Origin: Cylindrotheca closterium
Taxonomy: Eukaryota > Bacillariophyta > Bacillariophyceae > Bacillariales > Bacillariaceae
Reading direction: 5' to 3'
NCBI GenBank assembly: GCA_933822405.4
Contig: CAKOGP040001792.1
Span: 62,001 to 126,000 of the forward strand
Length of the DNA stretch: 64,000 nt
The notes beneath the pieces were generated by a model. It saw nothing but the letters and a program-made list of their open reading frames with translations, searched no databases and had not been told where the DNA came from. A program made the translations under genes and the position numbers. This document shows, one piece after another, positions 28,672 through 38,929 of the stretch. Position 1 is the stretch's first letter, and each line of letters starts with the position of its first letter.

Positions 28672-29872
28672 CTACAATATATATATATATATATAATATG
28701 TAGGACTATGGGTTTGATAATAATGATTGTGTAATGTGCTGTTAGTAGTCCTAATCGAATGGAGGAGTATGATAATCAAACAATCGTCCATTTAATACAG
28801 GACTATTCCATTGTACTCGTATCCTACATGATGCTTCTTGGGGAGATGCACGCTTTCCCTTTCCGAAACTTTCTGGTGGGCTTGCTTTTCGTCTGGTAGA
28901 TTGTTGTTTTTGCTATTGTGGCTGCCCAATCCGGTCAATGTACATATACATGTATATCACGACTAAAGGTTGGCAAACAAACTCGTGTCGAATGATTGTT
29001 GTGGTAGTATAATAGTGTCAACAGGCACACACACATACATGCATGTGTAGGCAAGATATCCTTCGTCGCCATACAATGACATTGTCTACCCTGATATCAT
29101 CCTGGCTGGAAAGACAGCCACTTTAGGGGCATCAATACTCATTGCGCCCAGCAGTCCAGTCCGATTGTATACATGTAGGAATGCACGTAGGCAGACATTG
29201 TTGATATCATATCATGTATTCTTGATGTGCGCGTTGCATCCGCCAATTGACAGTACCAGGCACAGTGAAAGTATCCATTATCCAAACTCCCCCAAGTCTT
29301 ACACCGTCATGATGATCGATTGATTGATTATTGACTGCGACGAGAAACGATCGATTTTGATTGATGATTTCAGATTGAATTGTTGCGATATGGAACACAT
29401 GTTGACCGTCATTTGATGTGCGCCAAAAATTGGATTCAAATCTGCAGTACAAGTCTACACCCGGCTACGAAAATGAGCGAATGGAGGTCAACGTTACGCG
29501 GTTCGGCGCGGACATTGTGTGACTCTTTCTCGAGCGCGCCCTGTGCTATTCTAGTCGCAAATGACTTCTTTTCAACGCCCCCCAGCCCATAATTAACAAC
29601 ACACATACCCCAGCCCAAATTCAAATCTCCCGCGCCACATTTTGCCGGGGCAAATGAGGCAAATTGGAGGCAAAATGCCCAGAGCATACCAGGTAACAGA
29701 TTGTAGCAGTACTGGTATGGAGGCAAAGCATTCCGTTGCAAGTCCTCTGAGATTTTTCAGTGGCGGGCAATTCCCATTCCAGCAAAATTTCGTGAGGCCT
29801 CCCACCTAGCATTTCTCAATTATTTGCTCACATATCCAACACACACACACAAGATCAATCAATCCATCCATC
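28672..29872. other. Gene-poor spacer with microsatellites
   Basis: 1.2 kb with no convincing gene. A (TA)n run lies at 28678-28697, CATACATGCATG-type repeats at 29030-29045, and an (AC)n run at about 29840-29850 just before the LRR gene ATG. The latter half holds the promoter of the LRR gene. Confidence 0.45.
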
Positions 29873-31105
29873 ATGAAGCTTCTTGCCATCACCACCTGCA
29901 TTGCTGCCTTCGCCGCCTCCGTCCAAGCTGGAAGTCTCCGAAGGCGTGTCCGAAAGTCGCTCGAGGTTGAATCGAACAACAACAACAACAACAACAACAA
30001 TGAACTCATCAATGCTGTTTCGGGCTTTATTGACTTGAATCAAGATGGCGCATTCTTGCAAGACGAGACCAATCGATTCCTTCAAATGTCCATGTCTATG
30101 CCCATGCCCACGCCTGCACCCACCATTGACGAACGTGGACCTCAAATTGAAGCCAAATGCAGTCAATCGGCTTCGGAACGCAGCAGGGATATTCTTTCCA
30201 TTCTCACTCCCTTGTCCGAAGAAGATTCCTTGTTGATTGGCAATACCCTTCAATTCCAAGCCCGTATGTGGGTCGACGAAATGGATCCTGCCATTATCTG
30301 TGCGTCTGATGCCGATCGTATCATGCAACGGTACCGTGCGGCTCTTGTGTATTACTCACTAGGAGGAGATTCGTCTTGGACTACCAGTACTGGTTGGTTG
30401 ACTGGATCCAACGAATGCGAATGGTTTGGACTCGAGTGCGATGGTTACACTGCTGCCACTGACAGCGACTCGTACGTTCCCATTACGGCGGTTCGTTTGG
30501 ACCAAAACGGCTTGACTGGGGAACTGCCAGCCGAACTCTTTGGACTACCAAGCTTGCAGCGAATGATCATGGAGGGCAATTCCATTTCGGGATCCATTCC
30601 AGAAGGCATTAGTCAGGCAACTCAACTGGCCACTTTGGATCTGGACTTTAACAGTCTTTCCGGGGAATTACCAGCTGGACTTTATACACTTCCTGCCATT
30701 ACCAACATTGACTTGAACAATAACAACCTTACTGGAGGAATCTCAGCTTCCGTTTCGAATCTAAGTACTTTGAACGTCCTCAACTTGGAAGACAATGACC
30801 TTTCGGGTGCTATTCCAATCCTTTCCTTGTTGCAACTTGAAGAGCTCGGTAAGTCAATGCTTGCTTGCTTAGTTATACATGATATGTGATACAATCGATT
30901 TCTTTTACTCACACTGTCTTTTACACCAATCTCTACAGCCGCCTTTTCCATTCAAAACAATGGTTTGACCGGAACTCTGGAACCCATTTGCAACGTTCTC
31001 GATGACAGAAGACAAAGCTTTCCAAGCTATGGTGGATTCTTGTTTGCGGATTGTGGGGGTGATGCTCCACCCGTTGCATGCTCTTGTTGTACGTGCTTGG
31101 CGTAA
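29873..31105 (+). CDS. Secreted leucine-rich-repeat protein
   Basis: Exons are 29873-30848 and 30939-31105, with a GTAAGT...CTACAG intron of 90 nt splitting a Gly/Ala codon, giving 380 residues. It has a signal peptide (LLAITTCIAAFAASVQA), then an Asn-repeat (residues ~36-44), and a cysteine-flanked LRR cap (NECEWFGLECDG near 180). About five plant-type LRRs follow, with LTGELPAELFGLPSL as the clearest. The C-terminus has a cysteine cluster (ACSCCTC) and no membrane span. Such proteins bind ligands or other wall components; the ligand is unknown. Diatom genomes hold many of this type. Confidence 0.85.
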
Positions 31106-31765
31106 ACAACACAAACAACACAAACAACAGACACAAGCTTGTGCTTTCATGCATCCATGCATGAACTGTAAACTAGCTCTGCACACTCAGCAGGTGGTGC
31201 AGAACTTTTCCATTATCTTTATACATCCAATCAATCAATTCTCTCCATGTCATGACACACCAGAGGCCGCCACTACAGTTCACAAAACCATTTATTCATC
31301 GAGTGTGGACTGGCTACAGTACAGTATATATTATATTATCAAATATACTATCATTATAATAAATTAGAAAGGCTGATCTTGTTGTGATTGTTTGTTATTA
31401 TCGTTTCCCACGAATGTGCTTTCATGTAATATTTATATAGTTTCTCGGAATAAGCAGCATATCACTTGCCTGGGTACTACAGGTTAAATGGTAAAAAAGA
31501 TACCAATACCTGGTACGGTAGAGCACAAGAACATGAATCATCATCATGTTCCCACTTCGTGGGATGGTATGTGAAACTTTGGTTGAGCCTATACAAGTAC
31601 CTCGGCGGCATTTTCGACGAGAGTCAGTAGTCGTCCAGTCAGCGCTTACGTTGTTGTTTTGACAGTTTGTGTAGTCGTCATTGTATTGTGGGAAAGTTGC
31701 GAAATAGAATTTGAATATCACCCACCACCACAGTATCGCAGCATCAACTGCACTACATTGAAATC
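31106..31765. other. Intergenic spacer
   Basis: 660 bases without a recognised gene. (ACAAAC)n-like repeats lie at 31106-31130, and an AT-rich stretch with CTACAGTACAGTATATAT at 31314-31331. Confidence 0.4.
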
Positions 31766-32605
31766 ATGGCGGTGTTTCGAGTGGTCATCCTAATCATTTT
31801 GGCACTCGTGAAAGCGTCAACATGCTTCACAACGTCCTGGTCGTCGTCGTCATCATGCCGATCATGCCGATCATCATCAAGTCTCATGGCATCCGTAGCA
31901 ACTACCACTCTGACTGACAAAACCACATGGAAATTGAGGTTTCTCCTCCAAGGCCTTCCAACCGAAAAGGGCAAGAAAGTAGAGGAAATGTTGTTCACGA
32001 TCAATGCTCAGTTCATTGAAGAAGAAGGATACGAACCACCACAGGGCGATCTTCAACAAGTCTACTTGGATGATGCTGATCAAGAAAAAGAAGAAGAAGA
32101 AGAAGAAAAAAATACTGCTACAGGTACAGCAGTTGCTGGTCAATTGAGAATCACAAAGAGCCGATGGTTGCTCTCCGAGGATCCCACGGAACGAAAAGAT
32201 GGTCTCTGGGTTTGGGGGCTCTTCAAGGAACCCTTGTATCCCTTCCTTTTGCTGCAATTGGAAACGGATCGAGTGCCATTGCCAGGAGAGGATGATGATG
32301 CTATCAAACCGCTCAAGTTGTTTGCTCAGCTCAATCATCAGCGGGAAAAGGAAATTGGAGTCATACTGAAAGGAGGGGACTTGAAAATCCGACAAATGGA
32401 AACTATGAAAGCGGTACGTATACTATACTCCTTATGGTGCAAGTAGGTCTATTGGGATGCTCATATAGTATTTCGTTTGCGTGCTTTCTAATAATATGCA
32501 CTTGTGTTTTTGTGTGGGATATTCCTTCAGGATCCATTTGGTGCAGCAACAGTGGATGTTTACGATGAAGTCACAATCGGAAAGATTAACATTGAGGCAA
32601 TTTGA
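31766..32605 (+). CDS. Plastid-type protein of unknown function
   Basis: Exons are 31766-32413 and 32531-32605 (GTACGT...TTCAG, phase 0), giving 240 residues. The signal segment ends in KASTCF-TTS, an ASAF-like motif, followed by a Ser/Arg-rich stretch that would serve as transit peptide. The mature part starts near TWKLRFLLQG and has a Glu-rich loop (residues ~109-118, a GAA run) and GLWVWGLFKEPLYPF. Exon 2 adds an acidic C-terminus beginning with DPFGAATVDVYDEV. No known domain is recognised. Confidence 0.7.
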
Positions 32606-32986
32606 AATTTTTGTAGGTGTGTGTTGTTCTTGGCTTGTTTGCTGTTTGTCTCGCTACGTAAAAAAATCGTGATAGAGCTTATGCTGATGACAATTTATTT
32701 ACTAATAGGTAGCAATCATAGAATAATAAACTTGTGATTCCCAATATAATAGTACCGGTACTATGGCATCGTCAAGTTTGTGGCACTACTCCAGTACTCT
32801 GACAACAGCGTACTAATGCCAGACCATACTGTATCCTTCAAGATAAATTCGCGGGCACTTTTCAACGGAGAACTTGGTAGTTGATTCTACGTGCGAGACT
32901 GACTTTTGGCGATGATGCTTTCGAAGTTGACATCCACCGAATTCTAAAATAGAAACAACAACAAGCACAATAGGTGTGACATCGTC
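32606..32986. other. Intergenic spacer
   Basis: Contains AGTACCGGTACTATGG at about 32751-32766. No gene is recognised. Confidence 0.4.
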
Positions 32987-35344
32987 ATGGGCAATCGAGC
33001 AGCATGTTTTTGCCTTATAGCGTTGATCTTTGAAGGTTCAACATCGGCTTTCTTTTCCACAAGCACAATCAAGTTTCGTTTCCTACAACCTCTGAAGAAT
33101 TCATACTTGGAGAACCTGTCGCCGTACAACAAAGATAACAGCAAGGGAACTACATCAACTGAAACCGTTGGCTCAACAGACGTTGGCAGCACACGTGTAC
33201 TCATTACACCTCATCTTCCAGTCGTAGATGGCGGGGATGATGCCGCAAAAAATTCACAACCCGAGAGGGAAACAATTCTTCCAAAAGACACTGCTCCTCC
33301 TAGAGCAGAGGGGCAACAGAAGACAGCAGATACGAAAGTATTCCCCAGCAGGGAAGGGTCTCCCACTTTTCCAAACGTGACCGAACATCCTCCTAGATGG
33401 ACGGAAGTGAAACCAGGCACTGGTAAAGAAAAGGGGCAACAGAAGACTGCAGAGGCCAAAGTATTTCACAGGGAAGGATCTCCCACTTTCCCAACCGTGA
33501 CCGAGCATCCTCCTAGATGGACGGAAGTGAAATCATCAGAAAACTCTCGGCAGGCCAAAGGGCTTCAAAAGTCTGCCTATGAGCTCGAAAGAGAGAAATA
33601 CGATCAAGGTTATTTTGCGCACAATTCTCGAGACACACCGTCATCATCATCATCAAGAAAGCAAGATTTTAAGCAGGATGAAGGAGCTGAAGATGAAGTT
33701 GTCCAGGCGGAAGTCGTTGAGGTGCTTCCTAGTGATCCTCCACCAATTCCAAATGATGGTCGTCACGACTACCTTGCTTCCAAAAACATGGAACTTGCGC
33801 AAGAAAACTCGCATCTTCAGCAGCAAAACGAGAGGCAAAAATTCGAACTCGAATCGTTTCTTCGGGGCTCCCTTTCTAATCCTCAGGTCGCCCCCGATAA
33901 CAGAGCTCCTCTTTGGCATAATGATGGATTGCTTTCTGACCCTCTCGACCGTCACGTCCCCGTCCCCAATAACAATTATCCCGCGAATAACCACCTGGCG
34001 GCGCCTCCTCCTCCTCTTTGGCAGGATGATAATTTGCTTCAAGAGAACTCCATGCTTAGATCTGAGAATGAGCTCCAAAGACAGGATCTCCAGGCTGTTA
34101 CATCTGAGATAGATAACATGGAAAGTATGATCCAGTCAATCGAAGACAGATCCTATCTTGAGATACAGAAGCTGGAGAACTTGAACGACCAACTCAGAGA
34201 TGACAATGAGCGACAAAAGCAGCAGGTGGAAAACTTTACACTGCAAATGAGCGACATGCAAAATATGGTTCAGGCGATTCGCGATGAAGCGGTGTCCTTG
34301 GAAAATGAGAAGAAAAAACTGCAAAATGATAATGATCTTCTTACGGCAAAGCTACAAGGATTGGAGGGTGACAGTGAGAGAAAAAGATACGAGCTGGGGA
34401 ACTCAAATGATCAGATATCAGGCTTGCAAAATGTTATTGCAAACTTGCAGAGCGATTATTCCAAGTTGCAAAATCAGTATGATCTAGAAATCAAAGACAG
34501 AAACTCATTGGAGTCAAAATTTGATGGTGTGGTCGGAGAATTCGAGAAACAGCGATACGAACTAGAAGCTTACAAGAAGGATAGAGCAAGCATGGAGAGT
34601 CTCGTCCATTCAATTAGGGAAGAGTCAGAAGCTCTAAAGAGTGACAAGAAAGAACTTCAGGATACAACCACAACCATGAAACTGACGATGGATGATATGT
34701 CGCAACAGCTCCGGACGTCGCAAAACAAGATTGGCAATTTGAATGCTGAAAACGAAGAAATTGTCAAAAAGAGCCAAACAGCTTACAGCCGGTTGCAGAA
34801 CCAGCTTGAAGTCTCTTTGAATGAATTGAAGCAGATATCTGACGAGAAGAATGGGATGAAAATGCGCATGCAATCGTTGGAAGACGAGAACAAAAGGCAA
34901 CGCTATGACATCGACAATAGTTCGAGAGATAAAAGAGCTTTAGAAGTTCTGGTCAAGTCAATGCAAAGTGAAGCAGAAGCACTGAAGAACGACAAAAGAG
35001 AACTGGAGACAACTCTAGCAGGATTCCAGCAGGAAAATCAAAAGCTTTTGCAGCAGCTATCAAGTTCAGAAAAGGAAATCGAAAGACTTCAAAGCGAGAA
35101 GGACAATGCCGTATCCCAAAGCAATGAGTACTACGAGCAATACCAACAGCTTCAATTGAGATTTCAAGAAGTACTTGATGATCTCGAGGCTTGCCAACGA
35201 GACGGAGCTCGTTTTCGTGCCGACCTGCAATATGACAACGTAAACGAAGATTTTATGAGCAGGATCAACAGTCGACAGCAAAACCAAATGAGGAGGAATC
35301 AAATGGACGGGCCGCCAAGGGGGGACGGAAGCTGGTGGAACTAG
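32987..35344 (+). CDS. Long coiled-coil protein with plastid-type leader
   Basis: An intact single-exon gene of 785 codons. The leader (CLIALIFEGSTSAF-FST) contains a TSAF motif resembling the heterokont plastid signal. Residues ~110-185 hold two near-perfect copies of a ~40-residue unit with GSPTFP, VTEHPPRWTEVK and KGQQKTA. After a Pro/Asn-rich linker, residues ~250-760 form an almost continuous coiled coil rich in Gln, Glu, Lys and Leu, with internally repetitive sequence (LESxxQR/KRYELxN, RDxRALExLVxSM). The end is Asn/Arg/Gln-rich. It probably forms a filament or tether; there is no ATPase head, so it is not SMC-like in function. Confidence 0.8.
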   Translation: MGNRAACFCLIALIFEGSTSAFFSTSTIKFRFLQPLKNSYLENLSPYNKDNSKGTTSTETVGSTDVGSTRVLITPHLPVVDGGDDAAKNSQPERETILPKDTAPPRAEGQQKTADTKVFPSREGSPTFPNVTEHPPRWTEVKPGTGKEKGQQKTAEAKVFHREGSPTFPTVTEHPPRWTEVKSSENSRQAKGLQKSAYELEREKYDQGYFAHNSRDTPSSSSSRKQDFKQDEGAEDEVVQAEVVEVLPSDPPPIPNDGRHDYLASKNMELAQENSHLQQQNERQKFELESFLRGSLSNPQVAPDNRAPLWHNDGLLSDPLDRHVPVPNNNYPANNHLAAPPPPLWQDDNLLQENSMLRSENELQRQDLQAVTSEIDNMESMIQSIEDRSYLEIQKLENLNDQLRDDNERQKQQVENFTLQMSDMQNMVQAIRDEAVSLENEKKKLQNDNDLLTAKLQGLEGDSERKRYELGNSNDQISGLQNVIANLQSDYSKLQNQYDLEIKDRNSLESKFDGVVGEFEKQRYELEAYKKDRASMESLVHSIREESEALKSDKKELQDTTTTMKLTMDDMSQQLRTSQNKIGNLNAENEEIVKKSQTAYSRLQNQLEVSLNELKQISDEKNGMKMRMQSLEDENKRQRYDIDNSSRDKRALEVLVKSMQSEAEALKNDKRELETTLAGFQQENQKLLQQLSSSEKEIERLQSEKDNAVSQSNEYYEQYQQLQLRFQEVLDDLEACQRDGARFRADLQYDNVNEDFMSRINSRQQNQMRRNQMDGPPRGDGSWWN

Positions 35345-35489
35345 AGAAGGAGGGGTACATCTCCAATTTGTTTTAATGTTAGGAGTGCAGAATACTGTAG
35401 GTATTGGAAAATGATTTCTTTCTTCGTCAAGACAGAAATGTCATTATCTTCACATAGTTTCTGAGATATGGCAGATCATATTTCATCTA

Positions 35490-35855
35490 ATGAGCAATTG
35501 TAGTCATAACATTATCACACTAGACCGAAAAGCAAAACGTTCAAAAGCCGATCCTAATGCTATAATGATTGAATCTGAAGTCAAAGCGACGAGTAGCAGC
35601 ACATCAAACGAAGATATGGATATGGCTCACAGTGAACATGGAAATGAAGAAGAAATCGAATCTACAGCAGATGAAAGGCTTGTACAGTCCTCTATACTGC
35701 AGCAATGGTCAGACGATGACAATGAGACTCTTGAAGAGTATCTGGCAATAATTGGGAAGGCAAAGGAATTTCCTGATGCAAAAGCGGTCAATTTTTGTAA
35801 AGATGTGATATGTGATGTTATTGTCGTGGCTGTTTTTCATGGAATCAAGAGATGA
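35490..35855 (+). CDS. Acidic ORF at the edge of the decayed zone
   Basis: A 121-codon frame starting at an ATG, Ser/Glu-rich, with no recognised domain. It lies just before the degenerate NTPase sequence on the same strand and may be part of that broken gene's N-terminal linker. No start or splice evidence beyond the frame itself. Confidence 0.3.
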   Translation: MSNCSHNIITLDRKAKRSKADPNAIMIESEVKATSSSTSNEDMDMAHSEHGNEEEIESTADERLVQSSILQQWSDDDNETLEEYLAIIGKAKEFPDAKAVNFCKDVICDVIVVAVFHGIKR

Positions 35856-36008
35856 TCTCAGAAGCAAAGAGTGCTAAGAAGACTGCCACAGCCCTTGCTG
35901 GTGGACCTTTCTCAAGCATCAGCAGTACGATGGAAAATTGAAAATGACAGGTTTGGTTAATTTTTTCTTTCAACCTTGTGCGCCAACGTCTTGAAGGAGC
36001 AAGCTTGA

Positions 36009-38130
36009 TTGCCAACTGTATCATCCGAAACCAATGATCGTATGGTTCCTGTCAAATATCTCATCAGCAAAACAGAGCTCTCTCATTCCTACGATGTTCA
36101 CAAGTTTGTTCTTCAAGCTGAGCGTGTTGCAAAATGGTTCGATGCATCAAAGGATTCTTTTAACGCTTTGGACTACGAAGATGCACCTCACTTTTGTGTC
36201 GTACAGTGGAGCGGGATGGGAAAGACCAAATCAATTTACAAAGGTTGCAAGCAGTCGAAACAAAAGAATAATTGGTCTTGCTATACAGTTTTGCCATGGA
36301 CACTGAAACATTTCAATGCGCAGAAGAATGACAACGTTTTCTCTCACAGGCTAAATCTCAAAGCAATTATGGAGGAAGAAAAAAATAGCCTTGGATGCTG
36401 CAACGGCAGTACTTGAATACTTGAATACTGTCTATGACAAATTGGTAGGTGAAGCATCCAATCAAGACAATAATGAAAATACCATATTTCTTTGTTTCGA
36501 TGAAGCCCAGGTATACTTGGAATCCCAAAGGTTCAACGACGACAAGAGCGCCAAGAACATTAAGCATCATGCATTTCTATTTTGATGTATTTGGCTATGG
36601 CTTTGGCAGAAGAAACGACAACACGAAGTGATTGGTTGCTTTTCTGGTACGCTTGCAACCTTGGCAAGCTTTTGACTGGAGGCTGATCCACAGCTGTCAG
36701 TTTCAGCATCTCAAGACTTCACGCCAAGTGGCAAGCAGTACAACTTCTATAATAAAGGCGCAAAGATGTTTCCAATATTTCTTTAGACAACCACAATGGG
36801 CTGCCTTGAGAAGGAGTCACTCAAAGCACGTCTCAGCATTTTGGGTACCAGGGTGCAAATGGGCCAAACTTCTTTTCCTGTGGCTTCGGACATGGTAGGT
36901 TACGGATATGCCAACCTGACTCATGCCACTTCAACAGATGCAATAGTATGCTACATGCCAGATCCTGTTTGTGGTCGTCTGACCATGCAACTGATGGATC
37001 CAGAATGGACATTGGGTGACATCAAAGGCAGGCCCAGTAGTTGGTGGCTGCGGAAGAAGAAGGAAATTTTTTCACAAGGGCTCTGTTGACCTGAAAAGGG
37101 GGACTTTGGTGAAGTCATGGTTGCGCTGTACTTTCTTGTTTGTACCAATGTACTTCAGCATCAGGACAATCACAATCACACTATGTTTTCAGTATCTCTT
37201 GAAGATTGAATAGAGCAGCTAACAACTGGTGGGCTTGAGAGAAGACATGGGCATCATTCCGACGAGGATGTTTTGCCAAAGCAGAAGAGCAAACGCCTCC
37301 TTGCTGCCAAATCACAGGTCTCAAGACAGGAAAGGACTATTGAGAAAGCAGACATAACAATGGATGAAGCTTACGAAGTTGAAGTAGAGGCTTGCATTAG
37401 CTTCATTCAGGTTTGTCATAACTATTTGCGTGCTTGTGAAGCCAACTGGGAAGGATTTTGTTTGCAGGATTTTTCTATCATACATGTACGCAAGCGGGAC
37501 AGCTTTCTACGTATTCCCTGGTTGTCCCATTATTGACCTTGGCATTCCCATCAAGCTGTCAGGACAAGGGAAACATTACTTTGCGCCTATGGTGATCTCC
37601 ATCAAGTCGCGTGCATATTATTCTCCTGCAGATGCAAGATGGGAATGCCAGCGGATGACAGAGCGATTCAAGAGAATAGAAGAAAGCAATGACAAGGAAG
37701 TGTTTGAATTCTTCTCTGGAGCATTGTGTTTGCTGGTTGTGTTTGGGTCTACCGCTGTCTCCGATGACAACAACCTTACCCTAGGCCATTCTGCAATCAG
37801 GGAGCTGGCAAAGAAGAAGGTTGTTAGCAGAGTACTTCTTGTTCCTGCAAAAGATGCATTTGGAGGATTCTGTGATACATTTTGCACATTGACTAGCAAG
37901 ATTACGTTTGGCCCTTCTGAAGTATTTGCGTCCCACACTTTTGTCCGCGCTTATTGTATGGATGACAACATGGAAGAGCTCAATAGTAGAGCTGCACTTC
38001 GTTCTCTGCCTGGCACAGAAGAATCAGAACTCTTGCAAAATCTTCATGAGCAGTTCAAAAATGGATACGGCACATCTGCAAGTCTGGAAGAAGAGTTCTG
38101 AGCAAAAGTGCAACATAGTTGTTGGATGAA
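36009..38130 (+). pseudogene. Degenerate P-loop NTPase, Crinkler-RHS-like
   Basis: The coding sequence can be followed in pieces through all three plus frames with in-frame stops, so it is broken. In order: a Walker A site (WSGMGKTK) in the frame 36009-36416, a Walker B-like FDEAQ in 36391-36585, a CFSGTL strand near 36635, a segment at 36796-37089 (DPEWTLGDIKGR), GDFGEVMVALYFL near 37100 with a stop soon after, and a 223-codon C-terminal frame 37430-38101. A GxGKT-type loop plus FDEAQ followed by such a long C-terminal part suits the STAND-like NTPases of Crinkler/RHS-type effectors known in oomycetes, fungi and algae. Family assignment is tentative; loss of function is clear. Confidence 0.55.
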
Positions 38131-38463
38131 GAAACAGCTAGCAGATACCTGGGATGTACCCGGAATATCCTACGGTTTATTGAATGATGGTCAATACACA
38201 AAAAAGGCAACCTCCTACATGTGAGAGGCCGGACAAGATACTACTCTTAAAGATGGGGAGATGGGAGATTTTCAGACAAACAACAAATGGTGTCAGGATT
38301 TCTCTGAAGCAGACTTTCATCATCGCAGACAGGCTTTGATAGAACACTTCATGGCATTGACAGGCTTTGATAGGAAACTTCATGGCACTGAAGTAATCAC
38401 AGTATAGATAGTCAATTCAATATCACATTTCACTATAACACAGATACTAGACTCTACATTCCT
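38102..38463. other. Spacer in the decayed zone
   Basis: 3' flank of the NTPase relic. A near-duplicate phrase (GACAGGCTTTGATAG.A..CTTCATGGCA) occurs at 38329 and 38358. No gene recognised. Confidence 0.4.
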
Positions 38464-38800
38464 TAGCTGTAGATGTCCTCCTCCTGGTTGTCATCATCAC
38501 CATCAATCTTGATAGGTGCCTTGTTTGCAGGTTGCTTCTTTCAAATTTTGAAGATTTGTCATTGTCACTATCAAAGTCATTAACCTAATCCATCATTGAA
38601 GGGCTCTTCTGATGCCCGGCAGCAAAAGGGCTTGGTTCTCTTAGATCATCATCATCATCATCATCCTCATCCTCATCCTCATCATCATCATCATCACTAC
38701 TTGTAGTATCTCTGGTCAAGTTCTCTTTTGAAGCGGTGGTGGATGCTTTCTTCTTTGCCAAGTCAACGCGCTCTTCCTTCTCTACCTCCTCCATATCCAT
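38464..38800 (-). other. Acidic low-complexity ORF relic
   Basis: The minus strand reads a 71-codon frame from 38800 containing a 21-residue run of Asp and Glu made by a (GAT/GAG)n repeat at 38646-38695. It stops at 38585, and the acidic reading resumes in another frame to a stop near 38465. It looks like the decayed end of an acidic protein. Function unknown. Confidence 0.3.
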
Positions 38801-38929
38801 GATCTAGTACATACCTTCTAATGAGAAGCCAGCGTGTCAATCGACTGACTGTACAGCTACAGCAAGCTACCCATGGATGCTATAGTTCAGAATAAGCTCA
38901 CAATTTCTATTTTAACAATCTTTACAAGA

